Shown: one piece after another, positions 45,060 through 52,866 of the stretch
Position numbering within the stretch: position 1 is the first letter of the stretch
How the letters are laid out: every line of letters starts with the position of its first letter
Source of the DNA: Chloroflexota bacterium
GTDB taxonomy: Bacteria; Chloroflexota; Dehalococcoidia; Lucifugimonadales; UBA3495
NCBI GenBank assembly: GCA_009840165.1
Contig: VXOG01000036.1
Location: 38,373-102,372, forward strand
DNA: 64,000 nt
Direction: 5' to 3'
Made by a program: the position numbers and the translations under genes
Notes under the pieces: model-generated
Databases searched by the model: none
The model's input: only the letters and a program-made list of their open reading frames with translations
Told to the model about the DNA's origin: nothing

Positions 45060-45474
45060 CACGAACATAGCACTTTACGCAGTCAGCCCGTTGCCGGAGG
45101 AACTGGACAAGCGATCAATCGCGCTTGAACTGATTGATGGTGGAGACCTTGCTCTGTCGGCTCAAGTACTACAGGAATTCTACACGCAGGCCACACGTGA
45201 CCGAGGCCCATGGCAAATGACGCATGACGAGGCAGTGGGATTTATCACAACTCATCTGCTGCGATTTCCGGTGCAGGACATTACGCTGGGACTGGTCCAC
45301 GATGCCTTCGCTCTCCGTGCGCGCTTCGGCCTGAACTATTGGGATTGTGCCATCCTCGGCGCCGCACGTCTGCTCGGCTGCGACGCCGTGTATTCCGAAG
45401 ACATGAGCGACACGCAGGACTATGACGGCTTGCGTGTCATCAACCCATTCGCCAATTTGCCGCAACCGGCGTAG
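45037..45474 (+). CDS. PIN-domain ribonuclease toxin (VapC-like)
   Basis: The 145-residue PIN protein has FVDTNIALYAVSP with the first Asp, SAQVLQEFYTQATR with the conserved Glu, and LNYWDCAILGAARLLGCDAVYSEDMSDTQDYDGLRVINPF with the late acidic residues. It overlaps the antitoxin gene by 23 bases, and the halogenase-like gene starts 13 bases after it. Confidence 0.9.
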   Translation: MIAVRFVDTNIALYAVSPLPEELDKRSIALELIDGGDLALSAQVLQEFYTQATRDRGPWQMTHDEAVGFITTHLLRFPVQDITLGLVHDAFALRARFGLNYWDCAILGAARLLGCDAVYSEDMSDTQDYDGLRVINPFANLPQPA

Positions 45475-45487
45475 TCAACCCGCACCC

Positions 45488-47083
45488 GTGTCCGAACCCC
45501 CCATCATCGTAATTGGCGGCGGACCCGCCGGCTCCTGCGCCAGCGCATTGCTTGCTCGTCAGGGCTATCCCGTAGTACTGCTCGAACGCGAGCGTTTTCC
45601 CCGGCCCCACGTCGGCGAGTCGTTGCTGCCGGCCAGCATCCCCATCCTGGATGATCTGGGCGTTCTGGACGAGGTGAAGCGGGCCGGTTTCACCGTCAAA
45701 CTCGGCGCGACCATGATCTGGGGCGCCGACCGTGAGCCCTGGAGCTGGCACTTCAGCGAGACCAACGCCAGCAACCCCCACTCCTACCAGGTCTGGCGAC
45801 CCGATTTCGACGCCATCCTGCTCAATAACGCCCGCCGCGCCGGTGTGGACGTGCGGGAGGGCTGCCAGGCCACCGGCGTCGTGTTCGACGATGCCGGAAC
45901 CGCCGTCGCCGTCCGTTGCCGTCCTGCTGACGGTTCGGGAAGCGAGACCGAGTTACCCGCCCGCTACGTCGTGGACGCCAGCGGACAGGGCGGCCTGCTT
46001 TCCCGTCAGCTCGGCCTCCGCCAATGGGACGACTTCTTCCGCAATCTGGCGGTGTACGGCTACTACCGGGGTGGCGAACGCCTGCCCGCGCCCGACGACG
46101 GCAACATTCTCATCGAGTCCCAGCCCGCCGGCTGGCTGTGGCACATCCCGCTGCGCGACGGCTGGGCCAGCGTCGGCGCAGTGGTGGACGCCGAAACCGG
46201 CCAGCAGGGTATCCGCGAACTCGGCCCGCAACGGTTTCTGGAATCGCAGGTTGCCGCCGCGCCGCGTCTGGCCGAAATGCTGGCCTCCGCCCGGTTCGTG
46301 TCCGGCCCGGAGGTGTTGCGCGATTGGTCCTACCGCTGCCAGTCGCTCCACGGCCCCGGCTACATCCTCGTCGGCGACGCCGGCTGCTTCATCGACCCGC
46401 TCTTTTCCTCCGGCGTCCACCTCGCCCTCACCTCGGCGACGCTGGCCGCCGCCGCCGTCACATCAGCCCTGGACGATCCGTCTATCGCCGAGCCGGCGGG
46501 GCAGGTATATCAGCAGCTCTACTACAAGGAATACGGCCACTTCCGGGAACTGGCCCGCCTTTTCTACTCCAGCAACCGCACCGCCGACTCCTACTTCTGG
46601 GAGGCCCGTCGCCTGCTGGACAACGACCCGTCCCTGACGCCACGTCAGTCGTTCATCCAGGCCGTCGCCGGCCAGCCAGCCCGGGGCTACGAGCGGGTGG
46701 TGCTGTCCCACGGCCTGGCCCCCGCAGCCTTCGGCCACAGCGTAGCCGCCGTCGAGTCTGAACGCCAACGTAGGCAGGAATGTGGTCTGCCTGCGGATGT
46801 TCCGCTGCGTCTGGCGGACGGCGTAATGCTGCAACGCCAGCCGGTGCTGGCCGATGACCGTTTCGTATGGGGTGTCGGCCTGATCACCGACGGCCACCCG
46901 GAGGGTCTCCCTTGCAGCGCCCTGGTCGCGCAACTCCTCACGCGCCTGAACGGCCGACGCACCGCCACCGATGCCATCGCCGACCTCTGCAACGGCATGG
47001 ACGCTGCGACCATCCGACAGATCGAACCTGCCGCCCGACAGGCCCTGCAAATCCTCTACGTGGACGGCGCGATAACGACGTAG
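45488..47083 (+). CDS. FAD-dependent halogenase-family oxidoreductase with C-terminal extension
   Basis: The 531-residue flavoprotein has an N-terminal GGGPAGSCAS FAD site, PRPHVGESLLPASIPILDDLG, a lysine in GFTVKLGATMIWG, WLWHIPLRDGW matching the WxWxIP halogenase motif, and YILVGDAGCFIDPLFSSGVHLAL. These features place it with flavin-dependent halogenases and their hydroxylase relatives (CndH-like). A ~110-residue C-terminal part (PLRLADGVMLQRQ.., LTRLNGRRTATDAIADL) resembles a PqqD/winged-helix domain and may present a carrier-bound substrate. The start is the GTG at 45488; the ORF-track start is inside the toxin gene. The TAG stop is part of a palindromic repeat. Confidence 0.8.
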   Translation: MSEPPIIVIGGGPAGSCASALLARQGYPVVLLERERFPRPHVGESLLPASIPILDDLGVLDEVKRAGFTVKLGATMIWGADREPWSWHFSETNASNPHSYQVWRPDFDAILLNNARRAGVDVREGCQATGVVFDDAGTAVAVRCRPADGSGSETELPARYVVDASGQGGLLSRQLGLRQWDDFFRNLAVYGYYRGGERLPAPDDGNILIESQPAGWLWHIPLRDGWASVGAVVDAETGQQGIRELGPQRFLESQVAAAPRLAEMLASARFVSGPEVLRDWSYRCQSLHGPGYILVGDAGCFIDPLFSSGVHLALTSATLAAAAVTSALDDPSIAEPAGQVYQQLYYKEYGHFRELARLFYSSNRTADSYFWEARRLLDNDPSLTPRQSFIQAVAGQPARGYERVVLSHGLAPAAFGHSVAAVESERQRRQECGLPADVPLRLADGVMLQRQPVLADDRFVWGVGLITDGHPEGLPCSALVAQLLTRLNGRRTATDAIADLCNGMDAATIRQIEPAARQALQILYVDGAITT

Positions 47084-47107
47084 GGGAGAGGCATACCTCG
47101 CCCCTAC
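47080..47107. repeat. GTAGGGGC-family palindrome at the halogenase stop codon
   Basis: GTAGGGGAGAGG and CCTCGCCCCTAC pair around CATA with one mismatch. The T-A-G of the left arm is the stop codon of the halogenase-like gene. Confidence 0.85.
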
Positions 47108-47134
47108 TCTGCGGTAGCTCCCGATGTCCGTTCG

Positions 47135-47716
47135 CTACGGCTTCACCCACGTTTCCGACCACGCGCAACATGCCGTGCTGCTCTGTGCCGGGCCGCGCAT
47201 TTCCAGCGACACCACGCCGGGCAGTGCCTTGTCGCCCACAGTGATTTGAGCCTGTCGTGCGGGGAAGAAGCAACTGTACACCCCGTGGGAGCGCCCTGAC
47301 GCCTCGCCGGCCGGGTTGTTGAGCATGTACGGCGTGAGGAAATCATGCCAGCTCAGCACGACGGTTTCCGTTGACGCCACCACGTGCTCGTTGTAGGCGC
47401 TTTCTATGCCCCCGGACCTGCTGAACTCGGCGGGAATTACCGGCAGCGAGGTGTCGCCAAACTCCGGGAACAGCATGGACTCGATCTCTTCCTGTACGTA
47501 CCGAGTCATTGCGATGTTGTCGGAGTACACCCGCGCCCTGCCGCCATCCACCTCATCGCTTTTCAGGAACAGGACGTGGCCGGCGCCGGCCGGAGTCCAG
47601 AGCACGCGCCAGTGGCTGGTGCGGGTGGTCTGGGGGCCGCCTTCCTCGGGGGAGAGGCGAATGAACGAGTTTTCGCCGGTCAGGCGTATCTGGACGGGAT
47701 CGACAGGGCTGGTCAT
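47135..47716 (-). CDS. Conserved-looking protein of unknown function
   Basis: The 193-residue protein (MTSPVDPVQIRLTGENSF) is probably soluble, with a beta-rich, Trp-containing middle (TRTSHWRVLWTPAGAGHVLFLKSDEVDGGRARVYSDNIAMTRYVQEEIESM) and no signal peptide or helix for the membrane. GGAG lies 10 bases before the ATG. I do not recognise the family. It lies between the halogenase-like gene and a toxin-antitoxin pair. Confidence 0.65.
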   Translation of the reverse strand: MTSPVDPVQIRLTGENSFIRLSPEEGGPQTTRTSHWRVLWTPAGAGHVLFLKSDEVDGGRARVYSDNIAMTRYVQEEIESMLFPEFGDTSLPVIPAEFSRSGGIESAYNEHVVASTETVVLSWHDFLTPYMLNNPAGEASGRSHGVYSCFFPARQAQITVGDKALPGVVSLEMRGPAQSSTACCAWSETWVKP

Positions 47717-47736
47717 AATTCACATCTCCGGTTGTT

Positions 47737-48120
47737 TCAGAGCCATAATGTAGGCACGTCGTATTTCCCGATGTCCTCATCATGTGTGATGAGGATCAGG
47801 TTTTCAATCTGCGCCTGCGCCACCAGCATCCGGTCAAACGGATCACGATGCAGCAACGGCAATTGCCCGGCCAGCATGGCGTGCTCGACTGTGATGTCCA
47901 ACTTCAACAGCCCGGCATTGGACAATAATTGATCCGGCTCTTCCGGCAATGGCGACATTTTGCCCAAGCGTTGCTTGATGCTGATTTCCCAGATGCTCGC
48001 TGCGCTGATGAAAACCTGGTTCTCACGATCCTGAATGACCGCGCGGGTTGCGGCAGTTAGCGCCGGATTTGCGGTCACGTACCACAAAAGCGTGTGGGTG
48101 TCTGATAAGTACCGCGTCAT
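47737..48120 (-). CDS. PIN-domain ribonuclease toxin (VapC-like)
   Basis: The 127-residue toxin starts MTRYLSDTHTLLWYVTANPAL, the DTHxxLW form of PIN toxins. It has SAASIWEISIKQRLGK with the conserved Glu and HRDPFDRMLVAQAQIENLILITHDEDIGKYDVPTLW with the late acidic residues. It starts 2 bases after the antitoxin stop. Family certainty is high. Confidence 0.93.
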   Translation of the reverse strand: MTRYLSDTHTLLWYVTANPALTAATRAVIQDRENQVFISAASIWEISIKQRLGKMSPLPEEPDQLLSNAGLLKLDITVEHAMLAGQLPLLHRDPFDRMLVAQAQIENLILITHDEDIGKYDVPTLWL

Positions 48121-48122
48121 GG

Positions 48123-48350
48123 CTATCGGTAAAAATCCTCAATGATGTCTTCGGGCGTATCGCGAAAGTCGTCAGAGACTGTTAACTTGCCCTTCAAATG
48201 GCCCGGGCGCGGAGTTGGGCGATAGGCGTCGTGAGGAACGATCTTCAACCAGGGCTGGCCGTCCCTCATAATCACAACGTCGCCGTTGTACCAGGCTGAC
48301 AAACCCAGTTTGGCGATTTCTTCCGGCAGATCGCTCTCGTCAATTCGCAT
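48123..48350 (-). CDS. Phd/DUF2281-like antitoxin
   Basis: The 75-residue protein has a middle VVIMRDGQPWLKIVPHD as in Phd-type antitoxins and a C-terminal LKGKLTVSDDFRDTPEDIIEDFYR toxin-binding tail that is widespread with DTHxxLW PIN toxins. GGAGG lies 8-9 bases before the ATG. Confidence 0.88.
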   Translation of the reverse strand: MRIDESDLPEEIAKLGLSAWYNGDVVIMRDGQPWLKIVPHDAYRPTPRPGHLKGKLTVSDDFRDTPEDIIEDFYR

Positions 48351-48401
48351 TTTGCTTACCTCCCATAGCCGGGGAGTTATTCGCGTCGGAACCGGCTTCT
48401 A

Positions 48402-49178
48402 TTATAGCCCGTAGGCAGCGGCCCGCATCGTCTTGAGGTACTCGTTGCTGGCCCCTTGGATCAGCCGGCCGACGGTGTTGTGGAAGTAGCGCACGCCCAG
48501 TTCCAGGTAGTGGGGCACCAGGTTGTCCGGGCAACTGCACCCCGCCGTGATGCCGGCCGCAGCGATCTGCTGCACGCCTTTCTCCACCAGCGCCTGCACT
48601 TCGGGATGGGTCTGCTGGCCGGGGTAGCCCATGCTCTGCGACAGGTCGCCGGCGCCGATGAAATACACGTCCACGCCGGGCACCTTGACCAGCTCGGGGA
48701 TGTTCTCGATGGCCTCCACCTCTTCCAGCATCAGGCAGACCAGGGTATTGCGGTTGGCGTCGGCTACGTAGTCCGGCGTGGCCTGGTTGAACCCGTACTC
48801 TGCCGGCCGGCCGCCGCTGAACAGGCCACGGTCACCGTCGGGGTAGTATTTCACCGCCTTCACCGCGGCCCGCGCCTCATCCGCCGTGTTGACGTGTGGC
48901 ACCTGTACGCCCCAGGCTCCCCGGTCCAGGAACGGCGCGATGATCTCGGGACGGTTGCCCACGGGCCGCACGATGGGCGCCGTGCCCGAGTATTCGGCGG
49001 CGCGGATCATATCCTCGGCCAGGTCCACCGTGATGCTGCCGTGCTCGTTGTCGATCAACACCCAGTCGTAGCCCAGGAACCCCAGCATCTCCACCACCGC
49101 CGCCGAGGGGAACGTTATCATGGAGCCGAACACCGGCTGGCCGGCGGCGAGCTTCGTCTTCATCGTGTTTTCGCGCAT
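48402..49178 (-). CDS. HpcH/HpaI aldolase-family protein
   Basis: The 258-residue class II aldolase has VFGSMITFPSAAVVEMLGFLGYDWVLIDNEHGSI, IVRPVGNRPEIIAPFLDRGAWGVQVPHVNTADEARAAVKAVKYYPDGDRG, and LVCLMLEEVEAIENI with the metal-binding Glu, and VDVYFIGAGDLSQSMGYPG with the metal Asp. The family cleaves 2-keto-3-deoxy or related hydroxy acids into pyruvate and an aldehyde; the exact substrate is unknown. AGGAGA lies about 11 bases upstream of the ATG. Confidence 0.92.
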   Translation of the reverse strand: MRENTMKTKLAAGQPVFGSMITFPSAAVVEMLGFLGYDWVLIDNEHGSITVDLAEDMIRAAEYSGTAPIVRPVGNRPEIIAPFLDRGAWGVQVPHVNTADEARAAVKAVKYYPDGDRGLFSGGRPAEYGFNQATPDYVADANRNTLVCLMLEEVEAIENIPELVKVPGVDVYFIGAGDLSQSMGYPGQQTHPEVQALVEKGVQQIAAAGITAGCSCPDNLVPHYLELGVRYFHNTVGRLIQGASNEYLKTMRAAAYGL

Positions 49179-49269
49179 CTTGCAATTGTCTCCTGTGGTT
49201 CGGTTGACCGAATCCTATGCCCGCCGCTGCCAACCGTCAACGACTGGTACCTCACCGGCAGGGTTCCGT

Positions 49270-49354
49270 TTTAGGTGGTTTATTCTGTCAAACGCTGTTG
49301 CTGGCGCGGTAGGGGCGACCGGCCGGTCGCCCCTACGAACGGAAACCACCTAAA
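49270..49354. repeat. Nested inverted repeat with a perfect GTAGGGGC-family palindrome in the middle
   Basis: The outer arms TTTAGGTGGTTT (49270-49281) and AAACCACCTAAA (49343-49354) are perfect inverted copies. Between them, at 49309-49336, is a perfect 28-base palindrome with half GTAGGGGCGACCGG. The 202-base gap between the aldolase and hydrolase genes holds no gene. Confidence 0.85.
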
Positions 49355-49380
49355 TTGCAACGCTACGTGCTTCACCTAGC

Positions 49381-50115
49381 CTAACCCCTCAGGTGCCGGT
49401 CGTAGAACAGCAGCACCCGGTGCCACATGTCCTGGGCGGGTGCGGCGCGGTAGCTGGGCCGATAGTCGGCGAAGAAGGCGTGGCCGGCGTTGTTGTACAT
49501 CACCCACTCGTAGGTTTTGCCGTGCTCATCCAGCAGCGCTTTCATCTGCTCGGCCTGCTCGGGCGTGGGGTTCTCGTCCTCGACGCCGAATAACGCCAGC
49601 AGCGGGCAGGACAGGTCGGGCACCATGTCCATGGGCTGCACCGGCCGCAACTCGGTGGGTTCGTGGACGATGTGGCCGCCGGCCGAGTCCACCGCCGCGT
49701 CGATGTTGCTGCTCAGGCACGCCATCATCAGCGTGTACCGCCCGCCGGAACAGAACCCAATGATGCCCACCTTGCCGTTGCTGTGGGCCTGGGATTTGAG
49801 GAACGTTGCCGCACCCTCCAGGTCGTCCATGGCGCGGGAATCGGGCGAGGCGAACAGCGTAGCCAGCACGTTCTCCGGTTCCGGCGTGCCCTCGCGGGTG
49901 TACAGGTCGGGCGCGATGGCGAGGTAGCCTTGTCCCGCGAAGCGCACTGCGATGTCCTTGTGGTGGTCCATCAACCCCATGCCTTCCATGGTGACGATGA
50001 CGGCGGGGTACGATCCCGGCGCGGCCGGCCGGCTGTACAGGGCGTCAATCATCGTACCGTCCCGGCTGGCGTACTGGATCATCCCAGTTTCAAGTTCCTG
50101 TCCAACAAGTACCAT
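49381..50115 (-). CDS. Dienelactone hydrolase-family protein
   Basis: The 244-residue alpha/beta hydrolase has the DLH nucleophile motif GFCSGGRYT with cysteine, an acid at FGVEDENPTPE and a histidine at NNAGHAFFADYRPSY. Family length and order fit carboxymethylenebutenolidase-like enzymes, which open lactones in aromatic breakdown, though many members have other esterase roles. GGAGG lies 6 bases before the ATG. It is near other catabolic genes (aldolase, TPP enzyme), which suggests a degradative island. Confidence 0.92.
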   Translation of the reverse strand: MVLVGQELETGMIQYASRDGTMIDALYSRPAAPGSYPAVIVTMEGMGLMDHHKDIAVRFAGQGYLAIAPDLYTREGTPEPENVLATLFASPDSRAMDDLEGAATFLKSQAHSNGKVGIIGFCSGGRYTLMMACLSSNIDAAVDSAGGHIVHEPTELRPVQPMDMVPDLSCPLLALFGVEDENPTPEQAEQMKALLDEHGKTYEWVMYNNAGHAFFADYRPSYRAAPAQDMWHRVLLFYDRHLRG

Positions 50116-50143
50116 GATTTACCTCCGGCGGTTGGTTTGACGT

Positions 50144-50470
50144 TCACGTTGCGTCGATTTCCAGTATGCGCGTTTCCGCCTGGCTCACGGAATTGACGGC
50201 GTCGTTTATCGCGTTCAGAGCGCGGGTTACGTGTCGCCGGCGATTTCCGGTGATAATGAGTACAGCGATGTCTCTGCGGGACAGGTTTTGCTGGTAGGGA
50301 ATCCGCTGGTCGGCGGTAATCAGCTGCTGATACCCTTCACTTTCAGCTCGGTCCAGGAGTTCGCCGTTGCTGAGGGTGTGCCAACTGAACTGTAGGGCAA
50401 CGTCCACCTGATGGCCCGGAAGGTTGTTCCTAAGCAACCTGGGGACGTTGTTGTCCAGCAGTATCTTCAT
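50144..50470 (-). CDS. DUF5615-type PIN-like toxin
   Basis: The 108-residue protein starts MKILLDNNVPRLLRNNLPGHQVDVALQFSWHTLSNGELLDRAESEGYQQLITADQRIPYQQNL. The LDNNVP opening and the LITADQ segment are the acid residues of the DUF5615 PIN-like family. It overlaps the DUF433 gene by 41 bases. DUF5615 and DUF433 form a well-known candidate toxin-antitoxin pair. Confidence 0.87.
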   Translation of the reverse strand: MKILLDNNVPRLLRNNLPGHQVDVALQFSWHTLSNGELLDRAESEGYQQLITADQRIPYQQNLSRRDIAVLIITGNRRRHVTRALNAINDAVNSVSQAETRILEIDAT

Positions 50471-50693
50471 CGGCGAAGTGTTTCTCCAGGGATTGGATTT
50501 CGTGATCGAGAATTGCCTCGATCTGTTCCCGGGTCACCCCTCCGAAGTCGTCGATGAACTCGTCGATGGTTGGGCTGTCCTTGAAGGCATCGAAGAGGCT
50601 CGCCACGGGCAGCCTGGTGTCCTTGAAGGTCCATGCTCCGCTCACTTTGTCGGGGCGACGTTCGATGGCGTCACAGCTGTCCCAGTGGCTCAT
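50430..50693 (-). CDS. DUF433-family antitoxin-like protein
   Basis: The 87-residue helical protein has the DUF433 core (AWTFKDTRLPVASLFDAFKDSPTIDEFIDDFGGVTREQIEAILDHEIQSLE), a small winged helix that likely binds the operon promoter. It precedes and overlaps the DUF5615-type toxin. Confidence 0.87.
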   Translation of the reverse strand: MSHWDSCDAIERRPDKVSGAWTFKDTRLPVASLFDAFKDSPTIDEFIDDFGGVTREQIEAILDHEIQSLEKHFADEDTAGQQRPQVA

Positions 50694-50811
50694 GGTGTTG
50701 TCTCCTTATCGGGTGGCGCTTTGTTCAGGTATTCCGACGGTCGTACCCAAAGCCCTACTTTTGTGCAACGCCGGTTTTGAGTTGGGTGCGCAGCTTCGCG
50801 CACACGCGACT

Positions 50812-51570
50812 TTACGTTGACGCATCGTCCAACTGCGCCAGCTTTTCCTGGAACGCCTCAACCGCGCGTTGTTCGGGCACGCCCATGAAGAACCGCAGCC
50901 CCTGGACGTATTCCAGCACTTCCCGGGACAGCATCAGCACGTCGTTGCGGGGGCCGGTATCCTTGTACAGGTTGTTCATCCAGTCCTCCTGGCCGACGAA
51001 CAGGGCATCCTGGAGGACCAGGAAGTCCTGGCGCTCCATGTCGTTCCGGGACATCCAGCGGTTGAACACGAAAGGCAACCCGGTCCATTCCTGCCATTCC
51101 TCGCCCAGATCGTAACGGTGAGCGAATCCCCGAACGGCGCGGCGCCCGCGCAATCCCTGGTTCCACGTGAGGAACCTGGCGTCATGCTCCGATTGGGTGT
51201 CCACGAAAGACGCGCCGCTGACGCCGTGTTTCAACTCCAGTATGACCCGCAGCAGTTGCAGCGACGTGGCATCCGGCTCGTTGACGGCTATGGCGCCGCC
51301 GCTCAACTCGCCAATCTCCTTGTTTGAGAGCAGTACGCACGAAACGGCGTGATTCACTGACGCCACGCAAAACCGCTGGATGGGCGACGCGCTTGCCTCC
51401 AGGCGGGGAACGTCCAGCAGTGGTATCGGCCCGGCATCAATCGCGCCCTCTTCCAGCGCGTCCGCCACCTGGTTGGGTTCCATGGCAACCAGGATGATGC
51501 CGCGACGCTCCATATCGAAGTAGAACGCTTCGCATTCCAGGTTGGGAACATGGCCTACTGTGATGGGCAT
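50812..51570 (-). CDS. MqnA/MqnD-family (VitK2_biosynth) periplasmic-binding-fold enzyme
   Basis: The 252-residue protein has VADALEEGAIDAGPIPLLDV, GAIAVNEPDATSLQLLRVILE and HRYDLGEEWQEWTGLPFVFNRW, as in MqnA, the chorismate dehydratase that opens the futalosine menaquinone route. The DAGPIP and WTGLPFVF motifs are conserved in the family. The UbiA/UbiD/UbiX/UbiE-type genes at 35.9-41.8 kb would supply later steps. No mqnB, mqnC or mqnE is seen, and sub-family members with other roles exist, so the specific enzyme is not certain. Confidence 0.72.
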   Translation of the reverse strand: MPITVGHVPNLECEAFYFDMERRGIILVAMEPNQVADALEEGAIDAGPIPLLDVPRLEASASPIQRFCVASVNHAVSCVLLSNKEIGELSGGAIAVNEPDATSLQLLRVILELKHGVSGASFVDTQSEHDARFLTWNQGLRGRRAVRGFAHRYDLGEEWQEWTGLPFVFNRWMSRNDMERQDFLVLQDALFVGQEDWMNNLYKDTGPRNDVLMLSREVLEYVQGLRFFMGVPEQRAVEAFQEKLAQLDDAST

Positions 51571-51609
51571 GGCAAAGATTCACTCCCTACGGTTTGTTGG
51601 GCGCCGACT

Positions 51610-51637
51610 GTAGGGGCGAATAATTATTCGCCCCTAC
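51610..51637. repeat. GTAGGGGC-family perfect palindrome (AT-rich centre)
   Basis: This is a perfect 28-base palindrome with half GTAGGGGCGAATAA. It is the first of three family members within 150 bases in the 234-base gap downstream of the NHL protein, which holds no gene. Confidence 0.95.
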
Positions 51638-51676
51638 GCAGCAAGCGTGATTTATTCCCACAATGTCGTTGATAAG

Positions 51677-51706
51677 GATAGGGGCGAGGCATGCCTCGCC
51701 CCTATC
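51677..51706. repeat. GTAGGGGC-family perfect palindrome (variant GATAGGGG arm)
   Basis: This is a perfect 30-base palindrome with half GATAGGGGCGAGGCA. The outer arm starts GATAG instead of GTAG, and the right arm carries the matching change CTATC. Confidence 0.95.
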
Positions 51707-51729
51707 GGCGCTACAGGCGCGAGGTATGT

Positions 51730-51758
51730 GTAGGGGCAGGTTTCAAACCTGCCCCTAC
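51730..51758. repeat. GTAGGGGC-family palindrome (odd centre)
   Basis: This 29-base dyad has half GTAGGGGCAGGTTT and a single central C. The inner arm differs entirely from its neighbours, yet both sides match. Confidence 0.95.
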
Positions 51759-51804
51759 GGAGAATCCAGACCACCCGAAAGCGGGGGCCTCCCTTGGCCA
51801 GGAC

Positions 51805-52839
51805 TTACAGGCGCGGCCCCATGAAGGTCAGGGCCTGCTTCTGGAACACCTGGATGCGGTTGCGCGGGCCTTCGCAGACGAACACGCGGTTGTTTTCGTC
51901 CACTGCGACGCCGGTGGGCGCCCAGAAGTCCCGCTCCCGTTCGAGGCCGGGCGCGCGCTCACGCTCGTCCCACATCTCGGGGTTGGCGTCCAGCTTGTCC
52001 TTGCCCCACTTGGATACGGTAGCTTCGCCGGTCTTTGCGCCGCAGAAGTTGCCGTCCGGGTCAAAGTACTGTAGCCGGTCGTTGAGCCAGTCGGCCACGT
52101 AGATGATGCCGTCCCGGTCCACCGCCACGTCCGCCGGCCGGTTGAACTCGCCGTCCCCGGAGCCGGAGGACCCGAACTTCATCAGGAACCGTCCGTCCGA
52201 AGAGAACTTCTGGATGCGGTCGTTGCGCCAGTCGGCGATGTAGATGTTGCCCTGGTTGTCGATGTCGATGCCCCAGGGCGAATCGAGTTCGCCGTCGCCA
52301 CTGCCGTAGCTCCCGAACTTCATCAGGAACTGGCCGTCGGGCGTGAACTTCTGGACCCGGTGGTTGTTGCCGTCCACGACCCAGACGTTGTCGTCCGCGT
52401 CAATGGCCACTCCCGCCGGGCGGTCCAGCTGGCCGTCGCCGCTGCCGACGTTCTCGTCCCACTTGCCGATGTACTCGCCGTCGCGGGTGAATATCGAAAT
52501 GCGGTGGAGCCATTCGTCGGAAACGTACACGTTGCCGTTGCTGGCAATCGCCACGTTCACTGGCCAGACCAGGGAGCCGTCCTCGAAGTTGTATTCGTGG
52601 GGACCCTGCTGCGGGACGCCGCGAGCGAAGGCGTTGACGTATTCCTCGTCAACCGTGCAGACGGTGACGCGCGTGCCCTCGGGCCGGTACTCGGAAGACC
52701 GGCACAGCACGTACATCAGGTCGTCCTCGCCCCGGGCCATGTGAATCGGGTAGGTGAACCCAGGTCCGAACTGCTCGCCGCGCCCGATGGTGTGGCTGTA
52801 CTGCAGCTGGACTTGGGAAAATCTCTGAGCTAAAACCAT
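51805..52839 (-). CDS. NHL-repeat beta-propeller protein
   Basis: The 344-residue protein has at least four NHL repeats (RPAGVAIDADDNVWVVDGNNHRVQKFTPDGQFL, SPWGIDIDNQGNIYIADWRNDRIQKFSSDGRFL, RPADVAVDRDGIIYVADWLNDRLQYFDPDG), giving a six-bladed propeller. No signal peptide is seen. An AGGAGG site lies 5 bases before the ATG. It follows DUF1800 and DUF1501 genes on the same strand (27-base gap), so the three probably act together; NHL propellers commonly mediate protein or carbohydrate contacts. Confidence 0.9.
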   Translation of the reverse strand: MVLAQRFSQVQLQYSHTIGRGEQFGPGFTYPIHMARGEDDLMYVLCRSSEYRPEGTRVTVCTVDEEYVNAFARGVPQQGPHEYNFEDGSLVWPVNVAIASNGNVYVSDEWLHRISIFTRDGEYIGKWDENVGSGDGQLDRPAGVAIDADDNVWVVDGNNHRVQKFTPDGQFLMKFGSYGSGDGELDSPWGIDIDNQGNIYIADWRNDRIQKFSSDGRFLMKFGSSGSGDGEFNRPADVAVDRDGIIYVADWLNDRLQYFDPDGNFCGAKTGEATVSKWGKDKLDANPEMWDERERAPGLERERDFWAPTGVAVDENNRVFVCEGPRNRIQVFQKQALTFMGPRL

Positions 52840-52866
52840 AATCGCCTCCTTGTGTCCGGCTGCGGG

